Below are positions 1 through 8,349 of a stretch of 64,000 nucleotides of DNA, piece after piece. The first letter of the stretch is position 1; each line of letters starts with the position of its first letter. Under the pieces are notes generated by a model. It was not told the origin of the DNA and did no database searches. It saw nothing but the letters and a program-made list of their open reading frames with translations. Source of the stretch: Parachlamydia sp. AcF125 (lineage in GTDB: Bacteria > Chlamydiota > Chlamydiia > Chlamydiales > Parachlamydiaceae); assembly GCF_018342475.1 (NCBI RefSeq), contig NZ_JAEMUD010000004.1:1-64000 (forward strand), written 5' to 3'. The position numbers were made by a program, and so were the translations under genes.

Positions 1-1563
1 GTTAAAAATCCGCTGCCCATACTTGGCAGTATAGTAAGCCACCTCTTCAGGGGAGTATTTTTTGTGAGTTAATTCTTTAGTATGTAAAAGCTTAAAGCCT
101 ACTTGCTGCAAAGCTGAGCCCAGCAGAGTTTGCTGCGAAATAGGCTTGCTCTCACCGCTTTGCCCGTTCACCACATGGTACACTGCTGAGCGGCACACAT
201 AGGCTTCGTTGGCAAATGTGCTGGCTAAAATGTGGTAGAGGTGATACTCCACTTGCAACTGAGCTGTTTGTAGGATGTTTTGGCGCAGGGAGGCTTTTAA
301 CTCTTGGCAGCCTTTTTCTAATAAAGCGCATTTCGCCTGTTTTTTTTCAATAAACTCTTGAAGTTCAGAATCCTCGCTATGATCGCCTAGTTTTTTTAAG
401 ACCGCTAACTCCTTATTTAATGCTTGTGTTTCTTTGTCTAGGCTATGGATTAAAGTCTGTTTCTGGCTTTTTAAATGGAGGATTTGCCCATGGCAGGTCG
501 TGCATTCTTCCAAGTACTCCACATAAAGTCTGTTAAGGGCAGCAATCGGAATGTCTGGTTTGCGTACTGGGACTGCATCTGATAGGCGCAGCTCTTCAAC
601 TTTAGCTTTCAGCTTTGCTGAATGGGTGTTATGTATTTTTTCTACCTCTTGAAAAATGGCTTCGTAATCCCCTTGGCAGTGTGAAAGGTGGTTTTCTAAG
701 CCCTCTTCAGACAATTCGGAGGTAAGTATTTTGCTTAGCTTTTTTTTAACTAACTCTTTAAATTCCTGCCATTCCTCTTCTTCCAGGTTGCAACGCAGCG
801 AAAATAAGCTCGCTGCCATTTCTTGCACGTGTTTCTTGGATTTAAACTCTTTAAATAGGGCTGTAAATTCTTCTGCTGAAAAAAGCCTTTTTCCTTGAAT
901 GAAGGGATTATTTTCTTCGTCGTGCAGAAATTTGGGATAGTTTTCTTGATCATTTACTAGGGTGTCCATATAGGCATTCGAATCTCGCTGCGAAGCGGAA
1001 GTCATCTTAAATAGCTCTTCGGAAATGGTATAAAAACCATCAATAACCGCATTGCTGACCCTTCCTTCAAAATCAGGCCCTTTTGTTTTAACTCTTGGGG
1101 TCGCACGCTCAAAAAAAGAGCTTTCTCCTTTAAAGGTAGTATGGATAGAAGTATCAATATCTGAGGTTAATTTGCGACTTCCTGGAGCTTTAATCGCAAC
1201 GATACACTTGGCGGGCTTTGCTAAGCCTGCAGGCAAGTGAGTGTTTTTTTGCGTGACTATAAAATGATACCAAGTGGCCTTAAAGGTATACCCTCCCTGC
1301 GAGGTTTTTGATAGAACACCGGTGGGCTCGGCGGTTAAGTTAAAATAAGCGGCAGGAAAAACTCTTAAAATCGCTTCGCGGTAGCTGGCATAGTCTACGA
1401 TATCGCGATCCTCTATATGCTCTTGCATTTGCTGGGTAGCCAGCAGCTGAGATCCTTCTTCCGGACGCAGGGTCATGACGTAGGTTCTTTTAAGGGTTTC
1501 CCAATCGGTATCTCCTAACTTTTCAAACCGTTGGATCGCTGGAAAATCGTGTGGAATAGACAT
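1..1563 (-). CDS. Unrecognised large protein, C-terminus beyond window edge
   Basis: Reading the minus strand from the ATG at 1563 gives 521 codons without a stop, running off the left edge. The protein begins MSIPHDFPAIQRFEKLGDTD. An AAAGAG stretch lies about 6 bases upstream of the ATG as a modest ribosome site, and no longer in-frame N-terminus is apparent. I recognise no family. The first ~250 residues are mixed and globular-looking; roughly residues 280-440 are rich in Lys, Glu, Gln and Leu and read like helical coiled coil. There is no signal peptide or membrane segment. One CTTCHG stretch near residue 354 carries two cysteines but no obvious partner pair. It is cytosolic-looking and could be a lineage-specific or effector-type protein. 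The open frame over 1.5 kb makes the gene itself near certain; the function is unknown. Confidence 0.85.
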   Translation of the reverse strand, partial: MSIPHDFPAIQRFEKLGDTDWETLKRTYVMTLRPEEGSQLLATQQMQEHIEDRDIVDYASYREAILRVFPAAYFNLTAEPTGVLSKTSQGGYTFKATWYHFIVTQKNTHLPAGLAKPAKCIVAIKAPGSRKLTSDIDTSIHTTFKGESSFFERATPRVKTKGPDFEGRVSNAVIDGFYTISEELFKMTSASQRDSNAYMDTLVNDQENYPKFLHDEENNPFIQGKRLFSAEEFTALFKEFKSKKHVQEMAASLFSLRCNLEEEEWQEFKELVKKKLSKILTSELSEEGLENHLSHCQGDYEAIFQEVEKIHNTHSAKLKAKVEELRLSDAVPVRKPDIPIAALNRLYVEYLEECTTCHGQILHLKSQKQTLIHSLDKETQALNKELAVLKKLGDHSEDSELQEFIEKKQAKCALLEKGCQELKASLRQNILQTAQLQVEYHLYHILASTFANEAYVCRSAVYHVVNGQSGESKPISQQTLLGSALQQVGFKLLHTKELTHKKYSPEEVAYYTAKYGQRIFN

Positions 1564-2024
1564 AATCAACTCTTTGGCTGAATACTACGTTTAATAAAAA
1601 AATACGCTTTAAAATCTGAAACGTGGGTCTTCATTCATTCCCACTCTCTTACTCATCAAAGGCGAAAAACTAATTAAATTTTTAGTTTCATGCAAGTTTT
1701 TTAGTTGAAGCCTAAATTTTTGATAAATTTTCTTTATCAAAGCTCATAAAATTCTTGTTGTTCCCTTATCTAGACTTTATACAATTTCGGTATGATTCCC
1801 TGCCGAGGAAAAAGAACAGTATGTGCTGCGCTTAGAATCATGGGATTAATTAATGAAAACAGTTTTTCAAAGTATTATCATGTGCCCAATCGAGACAACT
1901 AGTCTCTATTATCAACCCACCGATTATTTTAAACTTGATTTTGAATATGATAAGAAGCGTATATCCTCTAGTACTTTTTATTAATAAAACGGTTGAACGA
2001 AGGAAAGGACCTAAAATTAAGCCT
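1564..2024. other. Non-coding gap left of the IS element
   Basis: AT-rich stretch of about 460 bases between the left-edge gene and the left inverted repeat of the insertion sequence. No convincing coding frame is seen. A 62-codon minus-strand ORF (1850-2038) begins inside the IS end and looks fortuitous. The upstream region of the left-edge gene must lie here, but no clear promoter was picked out. Confidence 0.5.
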
Positions 2025-2048
2025 GAGCGAGTTTTCAAGCATAATTTT
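2025..2048 (+). repeat. Left terminal inverted repeat of IS
   Basis: 24 bases beginning GAGCGAGTTTTCAAGC, the exact reverse complement of 2967-2990. It overlaps the last codons and stop of the transposase reading frame. Confidence 0.9.
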
Positions 2049-2865
2049 TACTCCATCGAGAGAGCATTAATCGACTCATGCAGATGTAGAGATAGGACTC
2101 ACTAAGGCACGGCAAATAATCATAATCACGGCTAAGTCGCCTGTTTCTCCCCATCCACGCAAAGGTTCTTTCGACCACCCATCTTCGAGGAAGGATTGTA
2201 AACTCCCTTTCTATAGGAAGGTATTCAGCTTGCCAGTGTTCATTATAGACGCGAATTCTCCCGGGAGGCCTTTTAATAACCTCTAACTTGAGCTCCATGC
2301 TGACTAGCTATAGTCTTCAGATCACTTCCTGAATAGCCAGAGTCTCCCCATATTTTACGTACGGAGGGATATTTCTTTTCTTGCAAAATTTCTATTAAGC
2401 CTTGCTTGTCGCTTGTATATCCAGCAGTAACTTTTGCTTGTAAGAGCAAGCCTTCCGTATCAACGAGAATATGTCTTTTCCTCCCAAATACCTTTTTGGC
2501 CGCACAGTAACCGCGACAAGGCCACCTTTTTCGGTAGTTTTGGCTGCTTGACTATCTATGAGGGTCCCAGTCGCCTCTTTGTCTCTTCCTCTTTTTATCC
2601 GCAATTGCTCACGCAGGGCTGTATTAATTTGCTCAAAGACGCCCGTCGTTTCCCAATTCCGAAAGTTCCCATATACCGTCTGCCAAGGAGGAAAATCGTG
2701 AGGTAAATTTCTCCACTGACATCCAGTCCGTGTAATATAAAAAATCGCATTGAGTATTTCTTTTCGAGAGTATTTTTCTTGGAATCCTACTCTTGGCTTT
2801 TCTACCAAATGTTTGATCAGATTCCACTCTGCATCCGATAAGTCAGTCCCATATGAAGCCCGCAT
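2035..2865 (-). pseudogene. IS5-like DDE transposase disrupted by two frame changes
   Basis: The N-terminal part (2395-2865, 156 aa) has the family opening with DAEWNLI and CQWRNLPHDFPPWQ and the first catalytic Asp in LIDSQAAK. Family-like sequence then continues in the -1 frame (KKVFGRKRHILVDTEG, second Asp in IWGDSGYSG) from about 2540 to 2300. It then returns to the original frame (2035-2298) with [17 protein letters not shown], which carries the catalytic Glu. So all three catalytic residues survive but lie in two frames. The first shift sits beside an A-run (GAAAAAGG) and could be a programmed -1 shift, as in some IS5 relatives; the second near 2300 has no such excuse. A ribosome site AAGGAGG precedes the ATG. 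Likely inactive on its own. Confidence 0.8.
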
Positions 2866-2966
2866 AGCAACCTCCTTAATGTTGACTATTCATAGTGTAC
2901 TCATCTTCTGCTATTCCAAGCAATCTTTATACTCCTTAAGTTACTTATAAACAAATACTTATACTG

Positions 2967-2990
2967 AAAATTATGCTTGAAAACTCGCTC
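2967..2990 (-). repeat. Right terminal inverted repeat of IS
   Basis: 24 bases ending GCTTGAAAACTCGCTC, the perfect reverse complement of the left end at 2025-2048. It lies about 100 bases upstream of the transposase start, so the transposase promoter is expected between it and 2865. Confidence 0.9.
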
Positions 2991-3634
2991 TAAGGATATA
3001 GAAAATAGCCAGTTGGAAAACTATTATCCCAATACGGAAATTGGGAAATAGTAACCAACCCCAGGGGATCATGCGTTTTAATCAAGGTAGCTCTCAGATT
3101 AGCTATGAGTAATTTTTAGACTCTATAAATGGGAAAAATAGTGAGGTGGAAAAAATTGTCCTTCAAAATAACAAGAGTGTTCAAGGTACCGTCCTTTGTC
3201 AACGGCCCGCCATTCATTCTTAACAAAATCAAGCAAGTGAAATTCTTGCCCATACATGCACCTTAAAAGCTCTTTCAGACAAAGGCCTTCAGGTCTATTC
3301 TAGAGAACCCTAAAAATGATTTTATTTCGCGGATTTTCGCCAAAGTGTCTTTGACAAGCAAGAAACAACCATGTTTTTGCTTTCCCGAATGAATTGAACC
3401 CCTTTCAAGATCAGCAAAGGCATGGCAAATGGAACAAGAAATTATTTGGGAAAGTCCTCTATACTTTTTAATAAATGCACCTCTTTAAACTCCTAACTTA
3501 AATTACTTACTCCCTACCTGTTGATGCTTGATATGGTTTTTATTTTAAAAAGGCAACTTATCAGCTTTTTAATCTAATTAATTAACTCGTTTTTTAAATC
3601 TTTCCTTTAAATAGATCTGTTAGTTAACAACACC
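2991..3634. other. Non-coding gap right of the IS element
   Basis: About 640 bases without a convincing reading frame on either strand. Short coding-like runs occur, but all are broken by stops and none is recognisable. It probably holds decayed sequence plus the promoter region of the murF operon at its right end. Confidence 0.45.
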
Positions 3635-3664
3635 TTGCTTTTGTGATTGCAAATCGATTAATCT
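3635..3664 (+). promoter_or_regulatory. Possible sigma-70-type promoter for murF operon
   Basis: TTGCTT (3635-3640) and TAATCT (3659-3664) are separated by 18 bases, just upstream of the AAGGAG ribosome site (3675-3680) and the murF ATG at 3687. The hexamers are plausible only and the region is AT-rich, so chance matches are easy. Confidence 0.3.
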
Positions 3665-3686
3665 ATGTCAACACAAGGAGAGTCCC

Positions 3687-5054
3687 ATGCTCACAAAAAG
3701 GTTAAGGCTTCATGAAATTTGCCAGATCTTAAATTGCCCCCAATTGCCTGAAGCAATTGGCGCGTTGATCCCTTCTTATGTAGTTGATAGCCGCTTTGTG
3801 CAAGAAAACGCTCTATTTTTTGCACTACCCGGAGAGAAAACAGACGGCCATCGATTTTTAAAAGAGGTCGAGGCAAAGAAAGCAGCTGCAGCTGTGGTAG
3901 CCAAAAGCTTTGTTTTGCAGAATAAGCTGGATTTGAATTTGCCCCTGCTTGTAGTAGATGACGTTTTGGGTTCCTTACAAAAATTGGCTCGCGAATATCT
4001 AAAACAAAGGCCTACTAAAATCGTAGCCATTACCGGCTCTGTCGGCAAAACAACCACTAAACATTTGCTTTGTCAACTCCTTCAAAGCTATTGTTCTGTC
4101 GCTTCTTCACCGGGAAATCAAAATTCCCAAATTGGATTGCCCTTAAGCATTTTAAACCATTTTCATGGGCATGAAGAGGTCCTTGTTTTAGAAATGGGGA
4201 TGACATTACAGGGGCATATCCAAAAGTTAACCCAAATTGCTCCTCCTGACGTGGCGCTCATCACCTCTCTCGAACTTGTCCACGCTGCCAGTACCCATTC
4301 TTTAGCAAATATCGCCCATGCGAAACGGGAAATTTTATCCCATCCAAAAACTCAATTAGGCATCATTCCAGCAGGCATTCCTTATTATCAACTCTTAGAA
4401 AAAACAGGAACATGCGGCAAGCAATCATTCTCCCTATTTTCCAAGCAAGCAGATTATTATCTTTGCGAAAAAGAAAGTTTTTTACAAATACGGGATCCCA
4501 AAGGAGTTAGCCCTCTATTGCCCCCTTTACCTATTTTAGGAAAGCATAACCAACATAACTTTTTAGCAGCCGTGGCAGCCTGCCGTGCACTTGGAATGGA
4601 ATGGCCAGATATTCAGCAAGTGATTCCTACACTGACACTTCCAGAAAGGCGCTTAGAACAGGTCATAAAAAAAGGTATTCTTTTTATCAATGATAGTTAT
4701 AATGCAGCCTTGACTTCTGTAAAAGCTGCTTTAGAAGCTTTACCTCTCCCCCCGCAACTTTCAGGTAAAAGAATTGGAGTCCTTGGGGAAATGGCTGAAT
4801 TAGGAACTTTTTCAGAAGACTGCCATAGGGAAGTAGGAATTCTTTCGTTACCCAAGCTCGACCGGATGATCTGCTATGGGAATGGCTGCATACCGATTCA
4901 AGAGGTTTGGAAGCAAAATAACAAACCTGTTCATTTAGCGCTAAATTTTGAACAGGTCATCGCTGAGCTTAAGCAGCATGTTCGCCCTGGAGATGTGGTT
5001 TTATTGAAAGGTTCTAATAAAAAGCAATTATGGAAAGTTTTAGACTATTTTTAG
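3687..5054 (+). CDS. murF: UDP-MurNAc-tripeptide--D-Ala-D-Ala ligase MurF
   Basis: MurF adds D-Ala-D-Ala to UDP-MurNAc-tripeptide, the last cytoplasmic step of the nucleotide-linked peptidoglycan precursor. The 455-aa length is normal. The ATP loop ITGSVGKTTTK lies at about residues 115-125, followed by GNQNSQIGLPL; the Mur-ligase C-terminal signatures ERRLEQ and FINDSYNA appear near residues 330-350. The start is supported by AAGGAG 6 bases upstream. It is the first gene of a run murF-mraY-murD-LysM-ftsW with gaps under 15 bases, so one operon. Chlamydiae make a reduced peptidoglycan used at division, and this is the same gene order as in Chlamydia. Identification is secure. Confidence 0.96.
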   Translation: MLTKRLRLHEICQILNCPQLPEAIGALIPSYVVDSRFVQENALFFALPGEKTDGHRFLKEVEAKKAAAAVVAKSFVLQNKLDLNLPLLVVDDVLGSLQKLAREYLKQRPTKIVAITGSVGKTTTKHLLCQLLQSYCSVASSPGNQNSQIGLPLSILNHFHGHEEVLVLEMGMTLQGHIQKLTQIAPPDVALITSLELVHAASTHSLANIAHAKREILSHPKTQLGIIPAGIPYYQLLEKTGTCGKQSFSLFSKQADYYLCEKESFLQIRDPKGVSPLLPPLPILGKHNQHNFLAAVAACRALGMEWPDIQQVIPTLTLPERRLEQVIKKGILFINDSYNAALTSVKAALEALPLPPQLSGKRIGVLGEMAELGTFSEDCHREVGILSLPKLDRMICYGNGCIPIQEVWKQNNKPVHLALNFEQVIAELKQHVRPGDVVLLKGSNKKQLWKVLDYF

Positions 5055-5067
5055 CGGAGCCTTCAGC

Positions 5068-6288
5068 ATGCTGCTATTAGCCATCGATTTTTTTAGAGAG
5101 ATTTTTGGAGTTAAAGCTCCCCTGGTCTTTACTTATACCTCTACCCGCATGATTCTGGCGGCTATCACGTCTCTCATTATTTGTATTTTTCTAGGACCCC
5201 GCTTCATAAAAAAGCTGTATGAACTAAAAATAGGGCAGTCCATCCGGACAGATGAATGCCCTCATTTAGGCGTGCTACATCAAAAAAAAAAAGATACTCC
5301 TACCATGGGAGGGGTACTTATTCTATTTTCGATGCTATTCTCTCTTCTCTTGTGGATGAAGCTCACCCACATTTTTACCTTGATTTTGTTGATCACGACC
5401 CTTCTTTTAGGGTTTTTAGGTGGATGGGATGACTACCTCAAATTGAAATATAAAAACAGCAAGGGATTATCCAGCAAAAAGAAATTTCTGTTTCAAATTT
5501 TGATCTCTTCCCTCTTACCTCTTTATTTACTCAGCCCCGCAGGAAATGCTGCTCCCCCATTTAAACGCTGGTTTGATCCGCCCATTGTGAAAGAGCAAAT
5601 CTTTTCTAAGGGAACTTTAGATGAGAAAACCACCGTTCAGATCTCTTTAAAAGAATACACAACCCGTTTTTATATCCCTTTCTTCAAGGACCCTATTTTA
5701 ACCTTTTCTGGCTTCTTTACAGGATTAGCAGCCTTATTTATGATTTTTGTAGTGACAGGCTCTTCCAATGCTGTCAACCTAACCGATGGCTTAGATGGCC
5801 TCGCAGCGGGTTGCCTCATCATGGTCGCAGGCTGTTTAGCCCTCATTGCATTCATTTCAAACAATATTGATTTGGCGGGGTATCTCAATATTCTTTATAT
5901 AGAAGGAAGCGGGGAAATTGCGATTTACTTATCCGCCCTAGCAGGCGCTTGCCTGGGATTTTTATGGTATAACAGCTATCCTGCCCAAGTTTTTATGGGG
6001 GACACAGGCTCTCTAGCTTTAGGAGGAATTTTAGGCGTTTGCGCTATTTTACTGAAAAAAGAAATGTTACTTGGTATTATCGGAGGCATTTTTGTGGCTG
6101 AAACGGCTTCGGTCATCTTACAGGTAGCAAGCTTTAAACTGCGAAACAAAAAGCGGATCTTTTTATGCACTCCCCTCCATCACCATTTCGAATTTAAGGG
6201 ATGGCCTGAAACGAAGGTTGTCATTCGGTTTTGGATTGTAGGACTTCTTTTAGCCATAATAGGAATTGCTTCTCTGAAATTTCAATAA
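5068..6288 (+). CDS. mraY: Phospho-MurNAc-pentapeptide transferase MraY
   Basis: MraY is an inner-membrane enzyme that transfers phospho-MurNAc-pentapeptide from UDP to undecaprenyl phosphate, giving lipid I. It has about ten hydrophobic segments. Family motifs are in place: GWDDYLKL (Asp121-Asp122), NAVNLTDGLDGLAAG (about 234-248), FMGDTGSLALGG (about 309-320) and the HHHFEFKGWPE region (about 371-380). At 406 aa it is longer than usual (about 340-360); the excess is a polar loop at roughly residues 160-205 between membrane segments, so probably periplasmic. It starts 13 bases after murF and is co-transcribed with it. Confidence 0.95.
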   Translation: MLLLAIDFFREIFGVKAPLVFTYTSTRMILAAITSLIICIFLGPRFIKKLYELKIGQSIRTDECPHLGVLHQKKKDTPTMGGVLILFSMLFSLLLWMKLTHIFTLILLITTLLLGFLGGWDDYLKLKYKNSKGLSSKKKFLFQILISSLLPLYLLSPAGNAAPPFKRWFDPPIVKEQIFSKGTLDEKTTVQISLKEYTTRFYIPFFKDPILTFSGFFTGLAALFMIFVVTGSSNAVNLTDGLDGLAAGCLIMVAGCLALIAFISNNIDLAGYLNILYIEGSGEIAIYLSALAGACLGFLWYNSYPAQVFMGDTGSLALGGILGVCAILLKKEMLLGIIGGIFVAETASVILQVASFKLRNKKRIFLCTPLHHHFEFKGWPETKVVIRFWIVGLLLAIIGIASLKFQ

Positions 6289-6298
6289 ATGAGTTTTT

Positions 6299-7651
6299 AT
6301 GAGCTCTCCCTATTTTAACAAACGTATTTTGATTATTGGGTTGGGGATTAGCGGCCTTTCAGCTGCCCGTTTTCTCATAGCTCAAAAGGCTCACATTTGG
6401 GCAGTAGACAAAAATAAAGGACAGCTTTTCTCTCTTCCAGACGTCCGCGAACTGATCGCGCAAGGATTGCAACTTGTCGATGAAAAAGATTTGCCCTCTT
6501 TAAAAGGGTTCCATCTGATCGTCACTTCACCTGGAGTTCCTCTCAACCATCCGCTTCTACAATTAGCCCAAGCCGCAGAGATCGAAATCATAGGGGAAGC
6601 TGAGCTTGCCTTTCGTTCCCTCAAAAATAAGCTTATAGGCATTACAGGCACGAACGGGAAAACAACCGTAACGCTGTTGATTACCCATCTCTTAAACTTC
6701 GCTGGAATTCCTGCTAAAGCTGTGGGAAATGTGGGGATTCCCCTTTCCTCAGAAATTTCTTCTCCGCCTGAAACTGTGTTAGTGGTCGAGCTCAGCTCTT
6801 TCCAGCTGGAAACCCTTCAATCTCGGCACCTCGATATGGGGGCGATTTTAAATATCACCCCAGATCATCTAGACCGTTACCCCTCCATGGAAGAATATGC
6901 GCTTGCCAAGATGAAGTTAAAATCGTGCATTAAAGAAAGAGGTGTCCTTTACATGGAGGAAAAAGCCTACCAAAACTATGGATTTTTAAAGCCCGATTTT
7001 ACCACGAAGCTATATGGCTATTCTCCAGATTGCGATTTGAGGACCGATCTGTACCACCTTTTCACTCATAAAAACGTTGACTGCATTTTACCTGTAGAGT
7101 ATAGAGGAGCTCAAAGCCATAAGCTAGAAAACCTAATGGCAGCTTATAGCTTATGCAAAGAAATCGGAATCGACACCACGCAATTTTGGAAAGGTGTTTC
7201 TGCCTTCTGTACTCCCCCTCATCGAATTGAGAAAGTCGCCATTGCCAATGGGGTGGCTTACTTCAATGACAGCAAAGGAACCAACATTGATGCTGTGATG
7301 CGCGCAATTGAAACGCTTGAGGGCCCCATTATTCTCATTGCTGGAGGAGTAGATAAAGGAGCCGATTTTTCTCCTTGGATTTCTGCCTTTGTCGATAAAG
7401 TAAAAGGGATTTGCGTCATTGGACAGGCAGCTAAAAAATTAGAGCAAACTTTATCTAAAAGCTTTAACGTCGTGCGCTGTCAAAATATGCACGACGCTGT
7501 AAAATGCGCATCCTCTCTTGCATCTCCGGGATATAATGTGTTATTATCTCCAGGATGTGCAAGTTTTGATATGTTTGAAAATTATGCGCACCGTGGAAAA
7601 ATATTTAAAGAAGCTGTGAATGCTTTATTACTTAAAGGGGAAACGCAATGA
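6299..7651 (+). CDS. murD: UDP-MurNAc-L-Ala--D-Glu ligase MurD
   Basis: MurD adds D-glutamate to UDP-MurNAc-L-Ala in the cytoplasm. The N-terminal Rossmann-like segment reads GLGISGLSAARFL (residues 14-26), the ATP loop GITGTNGKTTV is at 114-124, NITPDHLDRY follows near 192, and the C-terminal domain has YFNDSKGTNIDA and IAGGVDKG. Length 450 aa is normal. An out-of-frame ATG lies 10 bases upstream; the ATG at 6299 is the one that reads into the Mur fold. Its 3' end overlaps the next gene by 4 bases (ATGA), which suggests translational coupling. Confidence 0.96.
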   Translation: MSSPYFNKRILIIGLGISGLSAARFLIAQKAHIWAVDKNKGQLFSLPDVRELIAQGLQLVDEKDLPSLKGFHLIVTSPGVPLNHPLLQLAQAAEIEIIGEAELAFRSLKNKLIGITGTNGKTTVTLLITHLLNFAGIPAKAVGNVGIPLSSEISSPPETVLVVELSSFQLETLQSRHLDMGAILNITPDHLDRYPSMEEYALAKMKLKSCIKERGVLYMEEKAYQNYGFLKPDFTTKLYGYSPDCDLRTDLYHLFTHKNVDCILPVEYRGAQSHKLENLMAAYSLCKEIGIDTTQFWKGVSAFCTPPHRIEKVAIANGVAYFNDSKGTNIDAVMRAIETLEGPIILIAGGVDKGADFSPWISAFVDKVKGICVIGQAAKKLEQTLSKSFNVVRCQNMHDAVKCASSLASPGYNVLLSPGCASFDMFENYAHRGKIFKEAVNALLLKGETQ

Positions 7652-8346
7652 ATCGAAGAGATACTATCATCATTGCCGTATTAATTAATGCTGGATTACT
7701 CGCAATTTTATTTATGATGGCCATCCACCCTGATGACACCTCTACTTATGCCCCCTCTTCCTTGCCTTTAGCTGAAGCGCCAAAAGTAGAAGAGGCTTCT
7801 TCCCCTTACGCTTCTTCAAACATTTCCTACGTGCAAACAATTCCCACTGATGAAGTTGACAATGCCATAAAAGCATTTGTGAATTCCCCTTCACAAGAAA
7901 TTGCGCTTGCTGAATCTATTCCGACTTATATGCCAGCACCTGAGCCTAAAACGGCAACTTCTGAGGATGGTTACACAGAAATCAAAGTGAAGCGGGGAGA
8001 CTTCCTGGAGAAAATTGCACGCGCGCACGGAACAACTATCAAGGCCATTATGCAAGCTAATGGGCTTTCAAGTGAACGGTTGAATGTTGGGCAAATCCTG
8101 CGCATTCCTCCTCCCACCAAGCCGATTGAAACTGTGGCCGAAACCCCAAAAACGAATTTTCCACAAGAAAAAAAGAATTCATCCACAGGTGAAGAAAGCC
8201 CTTATTACATCGTTCAGCGGGGAGACAATCCTTGGAAAATAGCTAAGAAATTTCAGGTTGGTTTTGAAGATCTTTTGATTTTAAATGATTTAGATGAGGA
8301 AAAAGCCCGAAACTTAAAAGTGGGAGACAAACTGCGGGTCCGTTAA
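7648..8346 (+). CDS. Membrane-anchored LysM protein (NlpD-like position)
   Basis: 232 aa with one N-terminal membrane helix (residues 6-26), a Ser/Pro/Ala-rich linker (27-105) and two LysM domains, at about 110-154 (VKRGDFLEKIARAHG) and 186-231 (VQRGDNPWKIAKKF). LysM binds GlcNAc-containing glycans, so this should be a periplasmic peptidoglycan-binding protein tied to division. It occupies the place of the gene annotated nlpD between murD and ftsW in Chlamydia. Unlike classical NlpD there is no M23 peptidase-like domain after the LysM modules, so it is more likely a scaffold or amidase regulator than an enzyme. Translation is coupled to murD by the ATGA overlap. Confidence 0.85.
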   Translation: MNRRDTIIIAVLINAGLLAILFMMAIHPDDTSTYAPSSLPLAEAPKVEEASSPYASSNISYVQTIPTDEVDNAIKAFVNSPSQEIALAESIPTYMPAPEPKTATSEDGYTEIKVKRGDFLEKIARAHGTTIKAIMQANGLSSERLNVGQILRIPPPTKPIETVAETPKTNFPQEKKNSSTGEESPYYIVQRGDNPWKIAKKFQVGFEDLLILNDLDEEKARNLKVGDKLRVR

Positions 8347-8349
8347 GAT

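Larger units (their letters stand above)
2025..2990 (-). mobile_element. IS5-family-like insertion sequence
   Basis: A 966-bp element bounded by perfect 24-bp inverted repeats (2025-2048 and 2967-2990) that encloses a degenerate DDE transposase on the minus strand. The transposase stop codon lies inside the left repeat, as is common in compact IS elements. Size and protein motifs fit the IS5 family (IS427/IS1031-like group). No clean target duplication is visible: a TAA trinucleotide directly follows the right repeat and another lies 4 bases outside the left one. The perfect ends suggest recent arrival, or trans-mobilisation, despite the broken transposase. Confidence 0.85.

Noticed and set aside
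1850-2038. 62-codon minus-strand ORF at the left IS end
   Set aside because: It starts inside the inverted repeat in another frame from the transposase and has no recognisable content.
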